Shown one piece after another: positions 17,787-25,811 of a stretch of DNA of 64,000 nt. Location of the stretch: positions 1-64,000 of the forward strand of contig NZ_ABEA03000084.1 in assembly GCF_000171235.2 (NCBI RefSeq). Direction: 5' to 3'. This DNA is from Geminisphaera colitermitum TAV2. GTDB taxonomy: Bacteria > Verrucomicrobiota > Verrucomicrobiia > Opitutales > Opitutaceae. Made by a program: the position numbers and the translations under genes. Positions within the stretch are counted from its first letter, which is position 1; every line of letters starts with the position of its first letter. Under the pieces are notes generated by a model. It saw only the letters and a list, made by a program, of their open reading frames with translations. It searched no databases and was not told where the DNA came from.

Positions 17787-18791
17787 ATGCGCCTCCTCAC
17801 CAACCGCTCCGACGTTCTTGACCGCTTCCGCCACGCGGGCGAACACCATTCACCCATCCTTTGCCCCAATGCCGAGACGCCCGACGAAATCGAAGGCATC
17901 CTCCTTGGCGCGCAACGCTACCTGCACCGTCAGTCTTCCCCCCCCCATCCCCCCCCCGCCACCACCTCGCCTGCACCGACGCGCATCACCATTGGCATAG
18001 GTTTTACCGCCAGTTACCCCGATCACCCGCAACTCGGACGCCTTGCACTTCCCGGACAATCCCTTGCCGACACCGCTCACATCTGGCTGACTTGGCTCTC
18101 CACTTACGCCAACCGCCCCGGCCTCTTTGACGACATCAACGTGATCCCCTTCCTCGATCACGGCTGGGCACCCCATGGCGCCGACCTCGCGCTCATGCAC
18201 GCAACATGGTTTCAAGACGCGCTCGGCATCCTGATGTTCGACGCCAGCGCGTTCGATCCCGAGGAAAACATCCGGCTCACCGCTGCCTTTGCCGCTCGCG
18301 CCCGTGAACGTGTCGTCATCGAAGCCTGCCCCGACAAAGTCTATGAACACGCCGAGCTTCTGCGCAAAAACCTCAACGAAGCCGACCTGCTTTCCGATCC
18401 TACCCTTGTTGAAAACTACGTCCGGCAGACCGGCATTGATCTCATCGTTCCCAACCTCGGCACCGAGCACCGCAGCACCAGTGCCGTCCCGCTCGAATAC
18501 CGCCGTGACCTCGCCTGCGACATCACCCGACGCCTTGGCCCGATCCAAGCATTGCACGGCACCAGCAGCCTCGGCGGCAGGCTTGGCTCAGTTGGCGCCG
18601 ACGGCATCGTAAAAATCAATTACTACACCGCCATGGCCCGCGCCGCCACCAACGCCTTGCAAGCCACACACTTTCCCTCTCCCCCCACGCAACCGCTCCC
18701 CATTGTCCAAGCCTGCGGCAGTCACAACCATCGCATTCGCCGCGAAGCCATCGCGCAAAACATCGCCTCCACCCTCGCCGCGCTCTTCTAA
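17787..18791 (+). CDS. Class II (zinc) ketose-phosphate aldolase
   Basis: The 334-residue protein has the class II fructose/tagatose-bisphosphate aldolase pattern. VIPFLDHGW supplies the first zinc His, FQDALGILMFDAS the catalytic-loop region, and IEACPDKVYEHAELLRK and NLGTEHRS the further ligands. ALHGTSSLGG and DGIVKINYYTAMARAA form the phosphate-binding end. In context it should split a ketose phosphate from the PfkB kinase to DHAP plus an aldehyde (glycolaldehyde from xylulose-1-P, or glyceraldehyde from fructose-1-P). A proline-rich, C-tract-encoded insertion at about residues 51-66 is unusual for the family and probably a surface loop. The bisphosphate or monophosphate preference is not readable. 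Confidence 0.8.
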   Translation: MRLLTNRSDVLDRFRHAGEHHSPILCPNAETPDEIEGILLGAQRYLHRQSSPPHPPPATTSPAPTRITIGIGFTASYPDHPQLGRLALPGQSLADTAHIWLTWLSTYANRPGLFDDINVIPFLDHGWAPHGADLALMHATWFQDALGILMFDASAFDPEENIRLTAAFAARARERVVIEACPDKVYEHAELLRKNLNEADLLSDPTLVENYVRQTGIDLIVPNLGTEHRSTSAVPLEYRRDLACDITRRLGPIQALHGTSSLGGRLGSVGADGIVKINYYTAMARAATNALQATHFPSPPTQPLPIVQACGSHNHRIRREAIAQNIASTLAALF

Positions 18792-18849
18792 ACATGGAGT
18801 GCGGCGATTCATCGCGACGCCAGTCCTCGCCAACACCACTGCCAGTCAC

Positions 18850-18883
18850 AAAAAAAGCGCGATGCCCAAAAAACGCATCGCGC
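18850..18883 (-). terminator. Rho-independent terminator
   Basis: Read on the minus strand: a 9-bp perfect stem GCGCGATGC / GCATCGCGC, then TTTTTTT. It lies 53 bp beyond the stop codon of the small membrane protein gene at 18936. Confidence 0.85.
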
Positions 18884-18935
18884 CCATTCGCACAATGCTC
18901 ACTCAGAACGCGCTCCGAGTTTGCACTGATTTCGC

Positions 18936-19163
18936 TTATTTTTTTGCGGGCATTGCGAGCGCGCCCAAACCGAGAACGGCCAACCCGCCGCCACCAACAT
19001 AATACCATGTGTGTTGGGCCACGCGTGCCTTACCATCAACGCTGCCTGCCATCTTGTTACCAAGAGATTCCATCGAACCACTCATGGACTCCTGCCTCTG
19101 GTAACCCGAATAAATCAACCAACCACCCGCCGCGATAAGAACGACTGCGATAATGAATTTCAT
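18936..19163 (-). CDS. Small two-helix membrane protein, DUF3185-like
   Basis: The 75-residue product has two hydrophobic helices, FIIAVVLIAAGGWLIYSGY (about 3-21) and WYYVGGGGLAVLGLGALAM (about 53-71). A short polar loop rich in Ser, Met and Gly (QESMSGSMESLGNKMAGS) joins them. Size and arrangement match the DUF3185 family of small inner-membrane proteins of unknown function. It is monocistronic, with its own terminator 53 bp downstream, and divergent from the M50 protease gene across a 164-bp space. A link to membrane stress with the protease is possible but unproven. Confidence 0.75.
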   Translation of the reverse strand: MKFIIAVVLIAAGGWLIYSGYQRQESMSGSMESLGNKMAGSVDGKARVAQHTWYYVGGGGLAVLGLGALAMPAKK

Positions 19164-19327
19164 AGACCATGAATCATTTTTTAGACCGCTACAATTTCAA
19201 GTTTATTGCATTTACTCCAACGCTTCCGCCAACATCCCCTCCCCCCCCCTGCCCTCCTCCACGCGCAACCCTCCGCCCTACTTCTCGCTGGCTTGCCAGA
19301 TAAACGAACTTTGCAATAAAACACATC

Positions 19328-22183
19328 ATGGACTCCCTCAACTGGTTAGTTCCCCTGCTGGTTATTGTCCCCGCCCTCTACATCATCCGCCGCATTCTTG
19401 TCATGCGCGCCCTCAGCGGACTCAAACACGGAAACCAGCGCATCGAACCGATCCCGGAAAACGCCATTCCTGTCTGGCTCACTGACATCACTCGCGCTCA
19501 AACCGACGCCCTTGCCGCCCACGGATTCACCTACCGCCGCTCCCTGCGCCTCACCAGCCCCAACGGGCCCGACTTCGATGTAATATATTCTGAATACACG
19601 CTGCCCGGCGAAGGCATCCGCGCCCTCGTCCAACCCTATGAAGCCGGCGTGCGACCCGGCGAATGCCACGCCACGCTCCGCAGCACACTCGCCGACGGCA
19701 CAGTGCTCGCCACCACCACACTCGACTATCAAGAAGCCCGTATCGCACCCGACTCACCCCGCCTCCGCACCGAACGCCACCCCGAAGCCGACACCGCGAC
19801 CCTGCTTCAATACCACCGCGCCCGCATCACCGCCGCCGCCACGGAACGTAGTGCCAACGCCATTACACACACATCCGCCGACGACGACCTCGCGCAAGAC
19901 CAAGCCCTGCTCGACGAACAAGACACCGCCCTCCGCGCCTCCGGCCTCGTGCGCACAGGCAACGACGGCACCCTCCGCCTACGACCCCGCGGCCTCCTCC
20001 GCTTTGCCAATCTCGCAATCTCCACTGCCGCCTACATCAAAAAACGCGAAAAACTCCGCCTCCAAAACCCCTCCCCCCCCCCCCTCCTTACACCCGAAAC
20101 CTGGTCCGCCATCGAATGGCGCCACTACCGCCAATTAGACACCCTCCAACGCCAACGCCTCACCTGGTTGCCCAAACTCCTCCTCATGCTCGTGTCGCTT
20201 GCCCTCTTCATGCTCGCGCTCCACTGGATCATGTCGCCAACGCTCGCGATCACCCTCGTCATCGCGCTCACCGTTCACGAATGCGGACACCTCCTCGGCA
20301 TGCGCCTCTTCGGACACCGAGACACACAACTCCTCTTCCTCCCCTTCTTTGGCGGCGCCGCCGTCGCGCACGACCCCCTCGTCCTCGCCCCCTGGAAACA
20401 CCTCGTCATCCTCTTTCTCGGACCCCTGCCCGGCATCTTCATTGGCATCGGCATGATGCTCTGGAGCACCGGCGACCCAACCCTCTCCTGGATATGGGAC
20501 GCCGGCCTCCTCACCCTCATCTTCAACGCCTTCAACCTCCTCCCGATCCTGCCCCTCGACGGCGGCCAAATTGCTGACGTTGCCCTCCTCTCGCGCGTCC
20601 CCCACTTCCGCGCCCTCTTCATGATCCTCAGCGCGCTTGGCCTCATTGCACTCGGCGCGCTAAGTGGCGGCGCCGCCATCATTCTCACCCTGCTCGGCCT
20701 CTTCATGCTCATCCGCACACCCGTCGAATGGAAACTCGCCGGACTCGTCAAACGCCTCCGCGCCGAACTCCCCCCCGGCACCGACGAAGAAACCGCCGTG
20801 CGCCGCCTCCTTGCCGACCTGCGCGGCCCCAACTGGAAACTCCTCAACAGCGCCCCCAACGCCCCCATTCAACGCCTCCAACACGCTCGTGCCCTCCAAG
20901 AACGCGTGCGCCGACCCAAATCCGGCTGGGGCGCGGTCGTGCTCGCCCTGCTCGGCTACACCAGCCTCTTCTGGCTCGGCCTGCCCATGATGGTCGTTAT
21001 CGGCAATCTCCGCGGCAACACCGAGATTCGCGCCGCCGAGTCCCGTGCCGACGCCGCCGGACTCCCTGTCACCAAGCCGCGCCCCACCTTTGCCCTCGTT
21101 GCCGATGCCGACAACGCCGCGCTCCCACTCCTGCGCACCCGCAACCTCGCCCCCCGCCTCTGGGCCGATGAAACCGGCACGCCCGAAGCCGAGACCGAGG
21201 CCAAACAGCAAGCCGACAACAAAAACACGATCGACCTCCTGCGTGAAGCCGCGCGCCTTCCCCGCTTTGCCCTCCCCCCCGCCGAACTCGACCACTCCTC
21301 TTATCCAATCACCGTCACGCTCCAGTTGCTCCAGACGAAAGTCGCCGACCTGCAACGCTACAACCAGCCCGACGACGCGCTCGCACTCGCCATTGACGGA
21401 CTCCGCGTGCTCCGCCACCTGCAAACCGCCCCTGGCTGGTGGAGTTGGTCGCAGCACACCGGCGCGTCCTCCCGGCTCTGGCGGCAAGTCGAGGACCTGC
21501 TTGCGCAAGGCGCCTCAGTATCAAAAGATCAACTACAACAACTTGCCACCTGCGCCAACGAGCAGGCGCTGATCGACTTCGCCGCGCAGGCGATCTTCGC
21601 GGAAAAAATCGCCCACATTGCCCTCTGGCGCGATAAAAGCACAAACGACGCGGACGACACCACCCCGACTCTTTCCGGGGGCGGCATCTGGCGAGTATTC
21701 GCGTGGATGTACGAGTTCAGTCCCACCAACAAACGCGAACGAGCCCGTTCCCTCGACGACGCCATCCGACTGCGTGGCACGCTCGCCGAAATCTCCGCCG
21801 GACGATGGACGCCAAAACCGCCCCAAACCACCGGTGACACCAACGACACTGAAGAATGGGACTCTCACACCTGGACGCTCGACAACCTCGCTGACACCGT
21901 TGCCCGGCAACGCCTTTATCGCGCCGCCCTCGCCGCCCACTGGACGATGAAAACCAAGGCCACGCCCAATCCCCCCGCGACACTGGACGACATCCGCGCA
22001 CCGTGGCTGCCATCCGGCACGACAGCGACGGCGATCACGCATCCGGTCACGGGCGCCCCGCTGCGCCTGGAGCAACGCGGCAAGTCCCCCGTGCTCGTGC
22101 TCGCGTCACTCCATCTCGACTACACGCTCCACAACTCCGACGCAAAACCCGAACTCGTCTGGCGCCTGCCCCCCGCCCGCTGA
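19328..22183 (+). CDS. Large M50-family membrane metalloprotease
   Basis: The 951-residue protein has an N-terminal membrane helix (about 5-25), a soluble region of about 240 residues, and then a multi-helix M50 (site-2 protease) core. The zinc motif is HECGH at 317-321 in a transmembrane helix. The third ligand motif NLLPILPLDGGQ lies about 90 residues later. Zinc-dependent intramembrane or membrane-proximal proteolysis is expected. The final 400 residues form a mostly soluble domain (ALPLLRTRNLAPRLW, DALALAIDGLRVLRHL) with no recognised family, so the protein is much longer than ordinary RseP or S2P proteins. An in-frame C12 tract encodes prolines near residue 250. Substrate unknown. Confidence 0.8.
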   Translation: MDSLNWLVPLLVIVPALYIIRRILVMRALSGLKHGNQRIEPIPENAIPVWLTDITRAQTDALAAHGFTYRRSLRLTSPNGPDFDVIYSEYTLPGEGIRALVQPYEAGVRPGECHATLRSTLADGTVLATTTLDYQEARIAPDSPRLRTERHPEADTATLLQYHRARITAAATERSANAITHTSADDDLAQDQALLDEQDTALRASGLVRTGNDGTLRLRPRGLLRFANLAISTAAYIKKREKLRLQNPSPPPLLTPETWSAIEWRHYRQLDTLQRQRLTWLPKLLLMLVSLALFMLALHWIMSPTLAITLVIALTVHECGHLLGMRLFGHRDTQLLFLPFFGGAAVAHDPLVLAPWKHLVILFLGPLPGIFIGIGMMLWSTGDPTLSWIWDAGLLTLIFNAFNLLPILPLDGGQIADVALLSRVPHFRALFMILSALGLIALGALSGGAAIILTLLGLFMLIRTPVEWKLAGLVKRLRAELPPGTDEETAVRRLLADLRGPNWKLLNSAPNAPIQRLQHARALQERVRRPKSGWGAVVLALLGYTSLFWLGLPMMVVIGNLRGNTEIRAAESRADAAGLPVTKPRPTFALVADADNAALPLLRTRNLAPRLWADETGTPEAETEAKQQADNKNTIDLLREAARLPRFALPPAELDHSSYPITVTLQLLQTKVADLQRYNQPDDALALAIDGLRVLRHLQTAPGWWSWSQHTGASSRLWRQVEDLLAQGASVSKDQLQQLATCANEQALIDFAAQAIFAEKIAHIALWRDKSTNDADDTTPTLSGGGIWRVFAWMYEFSPTNKRERARSLDDAIRLRGTLAEISAGRWTPKPPQTTGDTNDTEEWDSHTWTLDNLADTVARQRLYRAALAAHWTMKTKATPNPPATLDDIRAPWLPSGTTATAITHPVTGAPLRLEQRGKSPVLVLASLHLDYTLHNSDAKPELVWRLPPAR

Positions 22184-22220
22184 CGAATGCAGCGGGAACC
22201 GTTGGGGATTCCGAAGCCGA

Positions 22221-22268
22221 CACCAAGGAGCGGCGGCATCCTGCCGCCGGACGACGCGGAGCGTCGCC
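22221..22268. repeat. REP-like palindrome pair
   Basis: ACCAAGGAGCGGCGG opens two adjacent hairpins: GGCGGCA-TCC-TGCCGCC and GACGC-GGA-GCGTC. A related unit with the same opening word lies at 41643. Confidence 0.75.
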
Positions 22269-22309
22269 AGTTTGACGTGGACGTGGCATTGGAGTGATGC
22301 GGAGCCCCT

Positions 22310-22323
22310 CCCCCCCCCCCCCC
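22310..22323 (+). repeat. Poly-C tract (about C14)
   Basis: The run lies 10 bp beyond the stop codon of the minus-strand xylanase gene, between two convergent genes. Confidence 0.85.
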
Positions 22324-22333
22324 GCGAGCCACT

Positions 22334-23668
22334 TCAAACCTGCAACACATGCACGCCCGCGTCGTTTGATGTCCTGACCTCATGCGTGCTCATCTCTCCG
22401 CCGTGCGACACCGTCACGCGATACGTGCCCGCGAAACCCCGGAAGCCATGCCGCCCGTCCGCATCCGTTGCCCCGCCCGATTCTGTTCGCCATTCATTGT
22501 GTAACAGATTTTTCAATACATCATAGGCGGGCTTCGGTGTCAGATCGCGGTTGAGCAAGCCGGAGAACACACGATCCTCGCCCGGCGCGGCGCCACCGTC
22601 CGGGACATTCCACCACGTGATGCTGTCCACCGAAGGATGACTGAACCAAAGTCGGTAAAAATTGCGCGCCACCTCCGCCTGCGCCGCCTGTCCCGAAGCG
22701 TCATTGCCGGGCGCGGTCAACGTGATCTCGCTCACATGCAACGGCAGGCCAAACGGAGCCAGCGTGTCGAGCGCGTGCAGGAGTTGCCGCGGAGTGAAAC
22801 GCCCGCCGGCGACGATCTCATAAAAATCCTCGTCGTTGAAATGGTGAAACTGCAGCCCGATGCCCCCGATCGGTGTCCCCTCGTTGAGAAGCTGGCGGAT
22901 CTGCGCCTGATATTTGTTCAACCCGACATTGCCCTCCGGCATCCACACGCCGGTGACCTCATTGATGTCCAGCCGCGTCCCCGGTGAAAACACATCCGCC
23001 GCCCACTCGAACGCCATGCGCTCGTAGTTGACCGGCATTACGCAACTCCCGCCCGTGGCGACGCGTCCCGTTGGCCCCATTGAGCAGAGCGATTCGTTCA
23101 GACCGTCCCAGCGTTTGATGCGTCCATTGTAACGCGCCCCGATCTCCCGCACGCGCTCCCGCCAGAGCCGCGCATTGTCGCCGGCCCGCGCCGGATCACG
23201 CGACAACCAGTCGGGTGCGGACCACTTGAAAAAGTCCCATACCAACGGATGCCCGTGCATCCGCAAACCATGCTGTTCGCAAAACGCCACCACACGATCC
23301 GGCGGCGGACGACGCGACACCGGCACACTGTCCGCCGCGTAACGCGGATGCCCGCGCTCGACCTCCAACCCGCGCCAGTAAAACGGCACCGTCGCCGCGT
23401 TGAACAACCCAAGAAACGCCTCCTCATAGCGCGCGTTAAGCTCCGGTGTCGGGTAGCCGTCCAACATAAAAATGTTGGCTCCGAAATGAAGCGCCGACGC
23501 CGTCTGCACGCACTCCACGCGCGCCCCCGGCACAGGCTTTCCAGAGGCGTCGGTCACGCGCAACGTGACGTTGGTTTTTCGATTCCGCTCAATGTCGGAA
23601 TCGATGCGGGCGTTGAGTTCGGGATCGGTCCAGAGAGCGCGATAGGCGTCGGAGATTTGAGTGGGCAT
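22334..23668 (-). CDS. Endo-1,4-beta-xylanase, glycoside hydrolase family 10
   Basis: The track ORF opens at 23791, but the ATG at 23668 (MPTQISDAYRALW) is preferred because it clears the operator and the divergent gene. The product has about 444 residues. A short beta-rich N-terminal segment (VTLRVTDASGKPVPGA) leads into the GH10 TIM barrel. Landmarks are YWRGLEVERGHPRY, LRMHGHPLVWDFFKW, RWDGLNES (acid/base Glu), GIGLQFHHF, and LPLHVSEITL (nucleophile Glu). The predicted action is hydrolysis of xylan or xylo-oligosaccharides. There is no signal peptide, so an intracellular role on imported oligomers is likely. It is divergent from a LacI regulator over a palindromic operator, which implies sugar-induced expression. 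Confidence 0.88.
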   Translation of the reverse strand: MPTQISDAYRALWTDPELNARIDSDIERNRKTNVTLRVTDASGKPVPGARVECVQTASALHFGANIFMLDGYPTPELNARYEEAFLGLFNAATVPFYWRGLEVERGHPRYAADSVPVSRRPPPDRVVAFCEQHGLRMHGHPLVWDFFKWSAPDWLSRDPARAGDNARLWRERVREIGARYNGRIKRWDGLNESLCSMGPTGRVATGGSCVMPVNYERMAFEWAADVFSPGTRLDINEVTGVWMPEGNVGLNKYQAQIRQLLNEGTPIGGIGLQFHHFNDEDFYEIVAGGRFTPRQLLHALDTLAPFGLPLHVSEITLTAPGNDASGQAAQAEVARNFYRLWFSHPSVDSITWWNVPDGGAAPGEDRVFSGLLNRDLTPKPAYDVLKNLLHNEWRTESGGATDADGRHGFRGFAGTYRVTVSHGGEMSTHEVRTSNDAGVHVLQV

Positions 23669-23744
23669 GATGGCAATGGGTTCAGTGTGCGATTGCAGAG
23701 CGATGTCATGGAACCGTGCGCTTGCGAAGGAAACAGCGTTGCGA

Positions 23745-23758
23745 TTGAACCTGTTCAA
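23745..23758. promoter_or_regulatory. Palindromic LacI-type operator candidate
   Basis: TTGAACCTGTTCAA: perfect 6-bp half-sites TTGAAC/GTTCAA around a central CT, in the 105-bp space between the xylanase and LacI genes, 15 bp before the LacI ATG. Confidence 0.6.
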
Positions 23759-23773
23759 TTTCATGCCCGAAAC

Positions 23774-24853
23774 ATGGCCCAAACCCAACACGCCGTCACC
23801 CTGACCGACGTCGCCGCCCGCGCCGGATTAAGCCGCGCCACCGCGAGCATGGCCTTGCGTGACGACGCCCGCATCGCGCCCGCCACCCGCGAGCGTGTGC
23901 GCCAGGCCGCCGCCGCCCTCCACTACCAGCCCGACCCCGTCCTTGCCGCCCTCAGTTCGCGCCGCTGGCACCGGCGCGCCTCCGCCAATCTCGCCGTGCT
24001 GATCGACGAACGCTGGGAGCCCGCCGCCAGCACCTCCCCCCCCGCCTCCTCCTGGCTGACCGCGTGCCTCGACGGAATGCGAACTGCGTCATTACGATTC
24101 GGATACGTTTTGAGCGAACTCCGCCTCATCCGAGACCTTGCCGCGTGGCGACACCCCGACCGCGTGCTCGCCGGACGCGGCATGCGCGGCCTGATCGTGC
24201 TGCCGTTCCACGACGAAGCCCCGCCCGGCATGCCCGATCTCGACTGGTCGCGTTACTCGGTGGTGGCCGTGGGCAATCCCCTCCCCGGCCAAGGCTGGCA
24301 TCGCGTGGGCACCGACGCCTTTGCCGCCATGGGCCTCGTGTGCGACCGCCTCCGCGAGCGCGGCATCCGGCGTATTGGCCTTGTGCAGAATATCGGCACG
24401 GAACGCCGCCTGCGTTACGAATGGCTCGGCGCGCTGGCCAAGGAGTGGCACCTGCCCCCCTCCCCCCCCCTCCCCGGCAACCGTGCCCGTGTCCCCCGCC
24501 TGCAAATCATCCCGCCGCACTTGCCGGCAACGCTGGACGAACGCCGTTTCCTCGCATGGTTCCGCCGCGAGCGCCCCGAGGTCGTCGTGACCAACGACTC
24601 ATGCGTCATCACCTGGCTGCGCAAAGCCGGGGTGCGCGTGCCGGAAGACGCCGGCGTGGTATTGTTAAGTCGCGATTTTTCCCCGCAAACCAACGCCGCC
24701 GGCATCTCCCAACACCTCGACGAAGTCGGTCACGCCGCCATCGAACTGATGCACGGCCTCATTCTCCGCGGGGAACGCGGCACCCCCGCCGTGCGCCGCG
24801 AAATGCTGGTGCATCCGCACTGGACGGAGGGCGCCACACTGCGCCGCCCGTAG
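23774..24853 (+). CDS. LacI-family transcriptional regulator
   Basis: The ATG at 23774 (MAQTQHAVTLTDVAARAGLS) is chosen over the long track ORF that starts inside the xylanase gene. The product has 359 residues. The N-terminal LacI helix-turn-helix reads VTLTDVAARAGLSRATASMALRDD, followed by the hinge region PATRERVRQAAAALHYQPDPVLAALS. The rest is a periplasmic-binding-like effector domain with DLDWSRYSVVAVGNPL and GVVLLSRDFSPQTNAAGISQ. An in-frame short C tract encodes prolines around residue 230. Being divergent from the GH10 gene with a palindrome between them, it most likely represses the xylanase and itself until a xylan-derived sugar binds. Confidence 0.88.
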   Translation: MAQTQHAVTLTDVAARAGLSRATASMALRDDARIAPATRERVRQAAAALHYQPDPVLAALSSRRWHRRASANLAVLIDERWEPAASTSPPASSWLTACLDGMRTASLRFGYVLSELRLIRDLAAWRHPDRVLAGRGMRGLIVLPFHDEAPPGMPDLDWSRYSVVAVGNPLPGQGWHRVGTDAFAAMGLVCDRLRERGIRRIGLVQNIGTERRLRYEWLGALAKEWHLPPSPPLPGNRARVPRLQIIPPHLPATLDERRFLAWFRRERPEVVVTNDSCVITWLRKAGVRVPEDAGVVLLSRDFSPQTNAAGISQHLDEVGHAAIELMHGLILRGERGTPAVRREMLVHPHWTEGATLRRP

Positions 24854-24970
24854 TGGAGACAAACACCGAATTCATTCTGCATTCCGGTTTCGCTTCACCT
24901 CGAGTTTACTGGTACGAAATGGGAGGAGCGACACCGCCATCCTTTTGGAGCAAATCTGATCCACCCATGT

Positions 24971-25798
24971 TCACCCATGCCCGCTCGAAGGTTGCGGCAC
25001 CACCCCGCCAAAGCCCCCCGCGCTGCTGCGGCGCAGTCCAAGGGCCACCAGCCAGCGTTGCCACAAACTGCGGTAGGCGCGGGGACGCGCCACGCGCAAT
25101 ATCGCCGGCAGACGCGGGGACGCGATATCCGGAGCCGGAGGAGGGGAGGCAAATGTCTGCACAGACAACATGTCGTCGATGTGTTCGTAGAGCGCGAGGC
25201 CCGCGTCCTGCCAGCGCACGAGCACATGGTCGAGCCCGCTGCGCGGAGCACCCGGTTTGTCGCTCCAGAGAAGCACGGCGGTGATGCCGTTGCGTTTCAG
25301 AAAATCCGCCGACGGGAAATCCTGCGGAAACACCACCCAGCGATTGTCGTAGTCGCCGGGCGATGGCGCGCGCGACGGGTTGCGGTTGGCGTCGAGCATG
25401 AAGACTGGCGGCGCATCAGGCGGGAACGGCTGCGGAAGCGATGTGAGCACCGGTCCCGCGTCCACCAGCCGGCGCACGAGATCGGCCACGGGCACGCAGG
25501 CGTTGACACCATTGGTCGTGTTGAACAGCGGCACGGGACGAAACCCGCGCGCGGCAAACTGCAACGCCCGCTCCACCGTCTGCACGCCGGGCAGGTCGAG
25601 CACCACCGCCGTTCGACCGCTCCGCGCCGCCGCCAGCCACGCCAGCACGCCCGGATCGGGCGGCGGCAGCGCGACCGCAAACGGCTGCCCGCTCGAGGGA
25701 GGATTCGCACTCATGTCGGCAAAAAGAACGGGCTTGGCCCACGGACTCCACACCGAGTCGGCGGGCGCCCAGATTCGAAAGAGTTCACGATTGGTCAT
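24971..25798 (-). CDS. Protein of unknown function in ATP-grasp operon
   Basis: The 275-residue protein lies 13 bp after the ATP-grasp gene in a minus-strand operon. No family was recognised. The sequence starts MTNRELFRIWAPADSVWSPW and alternates hydrophobic strands with helices (TAVVLDLPGVQTVERALQFAARGF, ITAVLLWSDK, HVLVRWQDAGLALYEHIDD), suggesting a soluble alpha/beta fold. The C-terminal 30 residues are basic and glycine-rich. No signal peptide or membrane segment is seen. Strict operon position suggests it works with the ligase and the membrane protein. Similar gene trios could be searched to see whether it is a constant partner. Confidence 0.65.
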   Translation of the reverse strand: MTNRELFRIWAPADSVWSPWAKPVLFADMSANPPSSGQPFAVALPPPDPGVLAWLAAARSGRTAVVLDLPGVQTVERALQFAARGFRPVPLFNTTNGVNACVPVADLVRRLVDAGPVLTSLPQPFPPDAPPVFMLDANRNPSRAPSPGDYDNRWVVFPQDFPSADFLKRNGITAVLLWSDKPGAPRSGLDHVLVRWQDAGLALYEHIDDMLSVQTFASPPPAPDIASPRLPAILRVARPRAYRSLWQRWLVALGLRRSSAGGFGGVVPQPSSGHG

Positions 25799-25811
25799 GA
25801 TGGTTGATTAG

